DNA from: Clusia tigrina
Lineage: Eukaryota > Arthropoda > Insecta > Diptera > Clusiidae
Direction of reading: 5' to 3'
Assembly (NCBI GenBank): GCA_920105625.2
Contig: OV050030.1
Span: forward strand, 65,074,406-65,138,405
Length of the DNA: 64,000 nucleotides
Shown one piece after another: positions 55,440 to 64,000 of this stretch. The first letter of the stretch is position 1; the number at the start of each line of letters is the position of its first letter. A model generated the notes under the pieces. That model was not told where the DNA came from. It ran no database searches and was given only the letters and a program-made list of their open reading frames with translations. The position numbers and the translations under genes were made by a program.

Positions 55440-57821
55440 CAAGGCATCAGCGTTTGTGCATACTTAGGGCAAATTAACGCTTTAGACCGCACGTGTAAGG
55501 AAATGCTGATGAGGCTTCACATTGTTTTCGCATTAACCGGCCAATAAGTTTCTCGTATCGCTGCTACTAGACCGGCAGGGCCAACATGCTTGTTGTCAAT
55601 GTGCATTTGTGTCATCAATATTTTAGTGATACCTCTCCGATATGGCAATAGGGCTTGGTATTTTGCTTCATGTGGTAGGGCTGAATTTGCTAGTCATCCT
55701 CCTACCCGCATAATGTCGTCTTTATCCAGAAATAGTGTAAGATCACCCATCCCCTTTCCAACTGGTTTGTTGTGCTTAAGAAGATTATATTCAGGATTGA
55801 ATGCTTGTCTCTGCAGGTCACTGATTATAGTCTGAGTAGTACCTTTATTTCTTTTGCGGCGAGGACAATGGATTTTTGAATTCGCACATTGCGACAATTT
55901 TGAATGAATCGAAGTGCATATTGAAGATATGTCCATGAAATTCGATGGACAATCATTGAAGTAAACGACGGAATCTGTGACGTAGTAGGACATACATGTC
56001 GATTCCTCAATTCTATGGTTGAATTGGCTGCTGCCGCCGGCCACGATGACGGTGGTCCGTATAGAAACAGTGGTCCATAAAACCACATGCCTCTTTGTTT
56101 GAATTGACCCGGGTTGATGCCGCGTGAGATCGTGGCTGCCGGGTTTTTGTCTGTAGGTACGTGATGCCATCGTTTCTTCACCGTTACCTCTTGTATAGCT
56201 GCCACTTGTTTTGGTGGTGTAGTCTTTGATCTAGAATATAACAGCTGAACGTTCACAGATCCATCTGTTTTTATCGACCTTGCATAAATAACAGCTTCAT
56301 ATGCCTGCTCGGATGCATCGGCAAAAGCGTTTATTTCTCTCTGATGCACATTGTCTTTTGTGGTTGGAAATATGTAGCGTGGAATTTTCAAGTTCTCAAG
56401 TTCCTGGATTTTTTCTCTAAACTGCCTGCAGAAGGTATGCAAGTCCATAGGTAGTGCTTCGTCCCAGCTTAATTTTAGACGCCACAGCGATTTCATGAAT
56501 ATTTTTGCACATGAGACAACTGGTGACAAAAACCTAATGGGTCAAAGATATGCGCGATGACCGACAGTACTTGGCGTTTCGTTATTTTGGCTGTTGTGCT
56601 CCATTTGGTCCTTATTTGGAAGTTATCAGTCCCAGGTTGCCACGTTAAACCAATCGTTGTGATGGTAAAATTATCGTTGTCAAAATTAAATTGAATTGCT
56701 CCATTCTCTGCGTTGATGTTGGTTAAGAGTGTTTTATTACTCGCACACCATTTTCTCAACTTGAAACCTGCTGATTTGGTGAGGGAGTTCAATTCCTCCT
56801 GTATGAGCAAGGCTTCTGCTAACGTATCGCTTCCACTCATAACATCATCCACATAAATACCTCGTTGTAAGCATCTGGTGCCGTGCGGATATTGTGTGCT
56901 ATGTTCCTTGCCTAATATGCGTAGACATTTTATCGCCAAATATTGTGCCGATTGCAGTATATTTAATTGGTAACTTTTCCGAGCTTCGCTTGGCGTCTTC
57001 CTCCACAAGATTAGTTGATGCTTGCGGTCAGTTTCATTCACGATGATTTGTCTGTACATTTTTTCGATATATGATGTGAAAACATATCTGCGTACTCGAA
57101 ATCTCAAAAGAACCGCACATAAGTCTACTTGAAGTTTTGGACCTGGTAGTAGCACATTGTTCAATGGTACATTTGTGGAAGTCTTCAATGGTGCGTCGAA
57201 AATTACACGCAACTTTGTGGTGATGCTGTCTGGCTTCTGAACCCAGTGGTGAGGTAAGAAGTAGAGGGGTTGCTTTATACTTCCGATAACTTCTTCCATG
57301 TGACCTAGCCGCAGGTATTCCTCCATGAAGGCCGTATGCTGCATTTTGATGACGGGGTTTCTTTGTAATTTACGTTCGATGGCGTAAAAGCGTTGTAGTA
57401 CGATAGCTTTCGAGTCTTCAAGAGGGCTTGCGTTATCAACAAAAGGCAAGCGCACAACGAAATGTCCGTTCGCTGCTCGATACACAGTTTGGTTGAAAAA
57501 TGCTTCGCAAGTTCTTTCTATCGTTGTTAGCGGCGCGCTGTTGGTGTCAAATTCTTCTTGCTGCCAGAAACGCTCAAGCTGTTGTGTTAATGATTCATCT
57601 TCATTCGTAACTCCAATACCGCAGAACGTAGTCTGAATTGTTGATGGAATTGTGATGTGTCCACCAAGCACCCATCCGAACACGGTGTTTTGTAATATGG
57701 GGAGTCCAGCTAACAATTTGATTTGGCCGACTTCTAGCAATTCCAGGAAACATTCGTTAGCAATGAGAATGTCAATTGGACCTGATTGATTAAACTCCGG
57801 ATCAGCCAATTTGATTTTTTT
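55440..57821 (-). pseudogene. BEL3 pol fragment, unit A (reverse transcriptase to H2C2)
   Basis: Minus-strand order: NQSGPIDILIANECFLELL, NTVFGWVLGGHI, QTVYRAANGHFVVRLPFVD, LRLGHMEEVIGSIKQP, TTKLRVIFDAPLKTSTNVP, FTSYIEKMYRQIIVNETDRK (motif A region), RGIYVDDVMSGSDTLAEALL (YVDD motif C), all open for 438 codons. A frameshift at about 56525 follows; then FLSPVVSCAKIF- and IPRYIFPTTKDNVHQREINA, FADASEQAYEAVIYAR (RNase H), and after two more shifts FLDKDDIMRVGG and HVGPAGLVAAIRETYWPVN (integrase zinc region). The sequence breaks off near 55440, without integrase core. Gag and protease are absent because the unit ends at 57821. Confidence 0.9.
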
Positions 57822-58990
57822 ACTGTTTCAAGACTTTGAAATTACGTTGGACCACGAAGGATAACCAACAATAAACGCATATAAAAACACGCAGAATTGT
57901 TGTGTGAACTGTGTAAATACGTCCCAAAGCATCTGTCGAGAACACATTTGGCTAGCCATTGATAGGTTTTCCTTGCTTATGTCTTTAAAACCTTTTTTTT
58001 ATCCCAAGTATAATATTGCGGTACTTCTGAGAATAACAACGTGCTAGCGAATGTATCTGATGTATACAATTTCAAATCCTGCCACGGGCTTGGTCTCCAA
58101 AATGCTTCTTTCTAAAAAATATAAAAATCCTCCACACTACCTCATTACTGCAGACACTATTAATAATATTTAAAGATGTACTTTATGGACTTTACCGAAT
58201 TACAATACTCCACGTTAATGTGGGCTTTGTAAGTTTTGGTCAAAATCGAATCCAACGATTATCAACTTCAATGTATTGATCTCTCATTTTGATAAATGCT
58301 GATTTTCCGTTATCCTCTGTCAACCGGCGTCGTTATAAAGTGTATCTATCATTGTATCATATCGTCTATATTACATTGTGGTACAGTGTATCTTCTGGCG
58401 TGCTGTCCAGCGGGTGTTTTATCAGCTCTTATGACAATTCTACGATTATCCGACGGCATTCTTTCCAATGCCATTATAAAGAAAGTCACCAAGACAGTAA
58501 TTATTTCTCTTCGTACGTTCGGAGAAATAGAACACCGTTGATCAATTTCATCTTTGGATCTTTCCAGAAAATAAATTTGAAAAAACTGATGAGAACTATC
58601 TGTAAATGGCAATAACGATCCGACTCTGTTGTACAACTGACCTTGAATCTTGATATTAAAAGATGTTAAGTTAAAATTTTTGTAAACATTGCAATTGTCG
58701 GTTATTTCTTCGATTACCTTAAATGTTGCCATGAAATTATCCCTGATAATGTTTGTTGAACCAAAAGAAGACATTTGAAAACATGGATTGTATGCCTGAA
58801 TATTCTTTAAAAAAGGCTTTGATTCTGGTGATGTTCCAGAAACCAAGGAATGCAATGGTTCTGGTGGACAATTCAATGCCAACAACTTGACTTTCCCATT
58901 TGCACAGCACAATCCTGGTGTTTCAGTGCTGAATTTGAGTGCCTTGCAATGTTCAGAAACTTTGTTCATTGAACCAGCGTGCACATATTT
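57822..58990 (-). pseudogene. Second Helitron region, unit B
   Basis: Copy of 52292-53438. The frame 59014-58349 is open for 221 codons because it retains the KVKLLALNCPPEPLHSLVS segment. It ends RIVIRADKTPAGQHARRYTV and continues to 58349. The upstream-most 17 codons of that open frame derive from the mariner end. The rest, 57822-58348, is the decayed Rep C-terminal part. Confidence 0.85.
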
Positions 58991-59000
58991 GTGAGAACTA

Positions 59001-60259
59001 CGAGGTTTGTTCAAAACGTATCACGAATTTCATGTTTTTTCAAGAATTATTTGTTTATTCATTAATATCTATTTTATCTCCTTCAAACATTATACACTTG
59101 TGATAACGATTTTTCCAATCCTCGAAGCATTTTGGAAAATCATTTTTTGTGATCTTGTTTAGCTCCTCCTTCGATGCCGTCTTTATCACCTCAATCGTGG
59201 AGTAGCGTCGTCCTTTCATGGGCCTTTTCAGTTTCGGGAAAAAGAAAAAGGCACAGGTGGCCAGGTCTGGGGAATACGTTGGCTGCGGCATTATTACAGT
59301 CTTGTTTTTTTCCAAAAATTCGCGCACAAGTAATGATGTGTAAGCAGGTGCATTCTCATGATGCAAAAGCCAATTTTTGTTCTTCCACAAATCCGAGCGT
59401 TTCTGCAATCGCCAGTAAATTGCGCATTACTTGAATATAATATTCCTTATTGACCATTCTACCCTGCGGCAATAATAAATAATGCACCATCCCACCTACA
59501 ATGAAAGAAAACTGTCAGCAAAACCTTCACATTCGACCGAACTTGGCGTGCTTTTTTTGTCTTGGCTCATGCGGCAGGTTCCATTGGGATGATTGAACTT
59601 TGGTTTCTACGTCATAACCATAGACCAGTTCGACACCAGTTATGACTCTCTGCAGCAAATTTGGGTCGTCACGGACAGATTACAACAGCTTCTGAGCAAT
59701 GTTAATGCGATGCTGTTTTTGGTCGAAATTCAGTAACTTTTGGTCATAATCGAATAACATGAGCCATTCGATATATTTAGGTTCTCAGCAACTTCTCTGA
59801 CAGAGATTCGACGATTGGCCAACACTAGTTTCTTTCCTTCATTAATATTTTAGTCTGTTGTTGACGTGCTCTGGCGTCCGGAACGCTCTTCTTCGCTCAC
59901 ATCTTCTCGGCCCTCTGAAAACATTTTGTACCACCGACAAACGTTGCTTTTGTCCAAAGTAGCTTCGCAGTATGCAACAGTCAACATTCGGAATACTTCC
60001 GCTCACTTTGTGTTGTTTTTCACACAAAATTTTATACAAATTCTTTGCTCCATTTTTCGGGATAGACAAATACCGAAGACAAGCTAAAACACGTCCACGC
60101 AGAATAGCTGTCAAAAACTGACTGTACATTCAAAATGGCCGAGATTGTTAACATAAGTGAGGGTCATGAGCACCAACATAACGCCACAAAAGGATCGAAA
60201 ATCGAACATCCGTAGCCCGAGAAAATTCTAAATTCGCGATACTTTTTGAGCAAACCTCG
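59001..60259 (-). mobile_element. Mariner element inserted in the Helitron, unit B
   Basis: Same element and same TA insertion point as 53441-54699, also 1259 bp. A few substitutions distinguish the copies (for example SPDLAT for SPDLAS, AILRGR for AFVRGR on the antisense reading). Because both units share the insertion it predates the duplication. Confidence 0.93.
59055..60056 (-). pseudogene. Mariner transposase, frameshifted, unit B
   Basis: Same structure as the unit A copy: start near 60054, multiple frameshifts, open C-terminal frame 59408-59055 with LLHHENAPAYTSLLVREFLE and MPQPTYSPDLATC. The HHEN lesion is shared with unit A, so the copy was already inactive before duplication. Confidence 0.88.
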
Positions 60260-60261
60260 TA

Positions 60262-60430
60262 TAATCTACTTGACTATCATAGTTGAATGCAGCACGATTG
60301 AAACTTATACGTGCTCGATTGTCAGTGTTCCTTGCTTCTCGTAACCGAGAACGTGACCGCGCACTGCATTTTCGATCATCTTGTATTCGCTGTGTGCGCT
60401 GTACTTAACTTTATTCTATTCTGGCAGCAG
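60262..60430 (-). pseudogene. Second Helitron, extreme N-terminal part, unit B
   Basis: Copy of 54702-54870 with the NRAAFNYDSQVDY segment. Identical by eye over most of its length. Confidence 0.75.
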
Positions 60431-61001
60431 CTTGCCTCCTGGCATTAGTAGATTGTAAGACTAAATTCTCTGGACATTATGCTCAAAAATACTGGCTAAA
60501 TAAATAACTAAATTTTCATTATCCACATATGTACATCTACAACACCACAAAAAATGCAACCATTTCGAATTAACTTTAAACAATTTCAAATGTATTCAAG
60601 CAATTTGTTCAAGGTATTGAAAAACTCAAAATGACAAAAAAAACTCATACATAACTATTTATTGCACTCATAACAAGACGTAGACATTGTTTATATACCG
60701 ATCAGTTGGTTTACTAATGGGTTGCCAATTCCTTGGGTGCAATACCGAAGGATCGTTATGACTTCAAGTGCAATACTGAAGTCTGATGTCTCTTTGGGTA
60801 CAGTACCGAAAGAATGTTGTAGCTAAAAGAGTAGTATTCTTGAATTAACCTTGTGGTTGATATTGGCAAGAAAGGAAAATACTGTTGATTGTTTGACTTC
60901 AAAAGTATATCTCAATTTTAATTTAATTATTGATTGAATTTATATCATAACTTTGCATATTCTACAAAATTAAATATATATTTGGTGTCTGCAATTATGT
61001 G
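60431..61001. other. Non-coding interval, unit B
   Basis: Copy of 54871-55439 with the same ttgggtgcaataccgaa-type direct repeat. Substitutions are somewhat denser here than in the coding parts (for example actaatgggttgcc for actaatcggttgcc). Confidence 0.5.
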
Positions 61002-63545
61002 CAAGGCATCAGCGTTTGTGCATACTTAGGGCAAATTAACGCTTTAGACCGCACGTGTAAGGAAATGCTGATGAGGCTTCACATTGTTTTCGCATTAACC
61101 GGCCAATAAGTTTCTCGTATCGCTGCTACTAGACCGGCAGGGCTAACATGCTTGTTGTCAATGTGCATTTGTGTCATCAATATTTTAGTGATACCTCTCC
61201 GATATGGCAATAGGGCTTGGTATTTTGCTTCATGTGGTAGGGCTGAATTTGCTAGTCATCCTCCTACCCGCATAATGTCGTCTTTATCCAGAAATAGTGT
61301 AAGATCACCCATCCCCTTTCCAACTGGTTTGGTGTGCTTAAGAAGATTATATTCAGGATTGAATGATTGTCTCTGCAGGTCACTGATTATAGTCTGAGTA
61401 GTACCTTTATTTCTTGTGGGGCGAGGACAATGGATTTTTGAATTCGCACATTGCGACAATTTTGAATGAATCGAAGTGCATATGCGGTGACTCGTTGAAG
61501 ATATGTCCATGAATTTCGATGGACAATCATTGAAGGAAACGACGGAATCTGTGACGTAGTAGGACATACATGTCGATTCCTCAATTCTATGGTTGAATTG
61601 GCTGCTGCCGCCGGCCACGATGACGGTGGTCCGTATAGAAACAGTGGTCCATAAAACCACATGCCTCTTTGTTTGAATTGACCCGGGTTGATGCCGCGTG
61701 AGATCGTGGCTGCCGGGTTTTTGTCTGTAGGTACGTGATGCCATCGTTTCTTCACCGTTACCTCTTGTGTAGCTGCCACTTGTTTTGGTGGTGTAGTCTT
61801 TGATCTAGAATATAACAGCTGAACGCTCACAGATCCATCTGTTTTTATCGACCTTGCATAAATAACAGCTTCATATGCCTGCTCGGATGCATCGGCAAAA
61901 GCGTTTATTTCTCTCTGATGCACATTGTCTTTTGTGGTTGGAAATATGTAGCGTGGAATTTTCAAGTTCTCAAGTTCCTGGATTTTTTCTCTAAACTGCC
62001 TGCAGAAGGTATGCAAGTCCATAGGTAGTGCTTCGTCCCAGTTTAATTTTAGACGCCACAGCGATTTCATGAATATTTTTGCACATGAGACAACTGGTGA
62101 CAAAAACCTAATGGGTCAAAGATATGCGCGATGACGGACAGTACTTGGCGTTTCGTTATTTTGGCTGTTGTGCTCCATTTGGTCCTTATTTGGAAGTTAT
62201 CAGTCCCAGGTTGCCACGTTAAACCAATCGTTGTGATGGTAAAATTATCGTTGTCAAAATTAAATTGAATTGCTCCATTCTCTGCGTTGATGTTGGTTAA
62301 GAGTGTTTTATTACTCGCACACCATTTTCTCAACTTAAAACCTGCTGATTTGGTGAGGGAGTTCAATTCCTCCTGTATGAGCAAGGCTTCTGCTAACGTA
62401 TCGCTTCCACTCATAACATCATCCACATAAATACCTCGTTGTAAGCATCTGGTGCCGTGCGGATATTGTGTGCTATGTTCCTTGCCTAATATGCGTAGAC
62501 ATTTTATCGCCAAATATTGTGCCGATTGCAGTGTATTTAATTGGTAACTTTTCCGAGCTTCGCTTGGCGTCTTCCTCCACAAGATTAGTTGATGCTTGCG
62601 GTCAGTTTCATTCACGATGATTTGTCTGTACATTTTTTCGATATATGATGTGAAAACATATCTGCGTACTCGAAATCTCAAAAGAACCGCACATAAGTCT
62701 ACTTGAAGTTTTGGACCTGGTAGTAGCACATTGTTCAATGGTACATTTGTGGAAGTCTTCAATGGTGCGTCGAAAATTACACGCAACTTTGTGGTGATGC
62801 TGTCTGGCTTCTGAACCCAGTGGTGAGGTAAGAAGTAGAGGGGTTGCTTTATACTTCCGATAACTTCTTCCATGTGACCTAGCCGCAGGTATTCCTCCAT
62901 GAAGGCCGTATGCTGCATTTTGATGACGGGGTTTCTTTGTAATTTACGTTCGATGGCGTAAAAGCGTTGTAGTACGATAGCTTTCGAGTCTTCAAGAGGG
63001 CTTGCGTTATCAACAAAAGGCAAGCGCACAACGAAATGTCCGTTCGCTGCTCGATACACAGTTTGGTTGAAAAATGCTTCGCAAGTTCTTTCTATCGTTG
63101 TTAGCGGCGCGCTGTTGGTGTCAAATTCTTCTTGCTGCCAGAAACGCTCAAGCTGTTGTGTTAATGATTCATCTTCATTCGTAACTCCAATACCGCAGAA
63201 CGTAGTCTGAATTGTTGATGGAATTGTGATGTGTCCACCAAGCACCCATCCGAACACGGTGTTTTGTAATATGGGGAGTCCAGTTAACAATTTGATTTGG
63301 CCGACTTCTAGCAATTCCAGATAACATTCGTTAGCAATGAGAATGTCAATTGGACCTGATTGATTAAACTCCGGATCAGCCAATTTGATTTTTTTAGGAA
63401 TAGGCCAGGTTGTCACGTTGAAACTGTGTGTTTGCAGTGGATGCGTATTTTTTGATAGTAAGTCAACTTCAATTCGGGCTGAGTAACTAGTCAATCGTGA
63501 TTCAAGCCCGGTGAGTAGCGCGTTGTTGAATTTCCCCAATTCCAT
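61002..63545 (-). pseudogene. BEL3 pol, unit B and its continuation
   Basis: The largest open frame (62067-63545, 492 codons) includes everything listed for unit A plus about 50 N-terminal residues (FNNALLTGLESRLTSYSARI; VTTWPIPKKIKLADPEF). Motifs: YIEKMYRQI, YVDDVMSG, VIAHIFDPLG. It then has the same frameshift as unit A at about 62100, RNase H at 62103-61387 (FADASEQAYEAVIYAR), and the integrase zinc region at 61744-61080. The integrase core is missing. Of the two copies this is the one that remains attached to its own protease and knuckle. Confidence 0.9.
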
Positions 63546-63830
63546 AAAAGTACTGCGGATTGTATTGCGTTGGTAATCCTAGCTTCTTTGCCAACCTGTC
63601 CGTAATGTAGTTTGTCTGCGATCCGCCGTCCAAAATTGCACGGCATTGAAATTCAGTGCCACGGAAATCGTTGACTTTTAAGATGACAGTGCTCAACAGT
63701 ACATGTTTCCTGCCCACACGGTTGACAGGGCACACTAATGACGTGGTGATTGATTTTTCTGTGACACCTGTATAGCTATGTAACTGTACGGTAGGCTCAC
63801 TTACGCATGTTGTGAGTATCTGAGATGACC
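63502..63830 (-). pseudogene. BEL3 aspartic protease
   Basis: The frame is open from about 63830 down to 63502 and carries TCVSEPTVQLHSYTGVTEKS, ILKVNDFRGTEFQCRAILDG and GGSQTNYITDRLAKKLGLPT. The active-site triad reads DGGS where DSGS is usual. It overlaps the start of the RT frame (63502-63545) in another phase, and the sequence GIGEIQQ versus GKFNNALL shows a one-base shift near 63540. Confidence 0.82.
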
Positions 63831-64000
63831 CTTGATGGATGGACCCGAGTTATTGGATGGGCCCTTAGCTAGCTGTTGATCAAAATGCACTAATGAGTTG
63901 TGCTTCTTATTGCATTTGGTGCATCCTCTCATTGAACAAGTTTTCATATAAGTCGCACATAGCTTGTGCTGTTTAATTGTATCAAGCCGCTAATACGACG
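63831..64000 (-). pseudogene. BEL3 gag C-terminus with zinc knuckles, cut by the window edge
   Basis: Minus-strand frame IKQHKLCATYMKTCSMRGC then TKCNKKHNSLVHFDQQ, the C-x2-C-x3-H-x4-H-type knuckle of BEL Gag (CTKCNKKHNSLVH). A frame break separates it from the protease near 63830. The rest of gag lies beyond 64000. Confidence 0.75.

Larger units (their letters stand above)
52292..57821. repeat. Tandem duplication, unit A (5530 bp)
   Basis: Starts at actgtttcaagactttg within the second Helitron and ends at the run of seven T residues within BEL3 pol. The next base begins unit B with the same actgtttcaagactttg. The two units agree almost base for base over 5.5 kb, with a few differences per kilobase and several small indels. 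Confidence 0.95.
57822..63395. repeat. Tandem duplication, unit B (5574 bp)
   Basis: Head-to-tail copy of 52292-57821. Length differs by 44 bp because of small indels: about 50 bp extra in the Helitron part (58840-58890), about 28 bp missing at 58493, and about 12 bp extra near 61485 (gcggtgactcgt). After 63395 the BEL3 sequence continues without interruption into its protease, so unit B contains the original junction on the BEL side, while unit A has the original junction on the Helitron side. Confidence 0.95.

Overview
This is eukaryotic, AT-rich DNA made almost entirely of transposable elements (TEs), most of them broken and many nested in one another. The mix (R1- and LOA/I-type non-LTR elements, BEL/Pao and Ty3/gypsy LTR elements, Helitrons, mariners, P-superfamily elements with THAP domains, long AT microsatellites, frequent catacatatgtac-type simple sequence) suggests a higher fly (Brachycera), perhaps a tephritid fruit fly. 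That assignment is inference from TE content. I recognise no ordinary host gene, no functional tRNA or rRNA gene, and nothing bacterial.

Layout. 1-18.1 kb: P-superfamily material (471-866, 1330-2337 and 13990-16689), a recurring unknown repeat X with a tRNA-like promoter (3936-6255 and 6986-7605), repeat Y (7690-8468), an R1-type fragment, a mariner relic (8469-9389), a 5'-truncated R1-type element with oligo(A) and target-site duplication (9541-11084), a compact P-superfamily element with an apparently intact three-exon THAP/coiled-coil gene (11888-13413), and a solo LTR with four self-complementary repeats (16690-18058). 18.2-23 kb: a nearly full-length Helitron (18215-22974). 23.3-30.3 kb: an LTR fragment, X copy 2 carrying a P-superfamily insertion with a perfect 9-bp target duplication, a BEL integrase fragment, a 286-bp (AT)n tract and a deleted mariner. 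30.3-42.8 kb: a decayed RNase-H-bearing non-LTR element split by a complete two-LTR Ty3/gypsy element (31968-41447). 42.8-45.6 kb: repeat Y copy 2 split by a second solo LTR, then a foldback element. 45.6-50.5 kb: a decayed full-coding-length BEL/Pao element on the minus strand. 51.2-64 kb: a minus-strand Helitron interrupted by a mariner, joined to a second BEL/Pao element, with a 5.5-kb block spanning these parts duplicated head to tail (52292-57821 and 57822-63395).

How the parts relate. Nesting gives relative ages: Y, X, the LOA-type element and the BEL elements are older hosts; the gypsy element, mariners, P-superfamily insertion and R1-type copies are younger inserts. The 5.5-kb tandem duplication is younger still, because both units share the same mariner insertion and the same pol frameshift. 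Best candidates for new biology: (i) the 1.5-kb P-superfamily element whose THAP-zipper protein is intact although no transposase core is present, together with a subterminal TGACGT motif near related element ends; (ii) covarying hairpin arrays with invariant loops in an LTR family and in a BEL leader; (iii) the composite tandem duplication.
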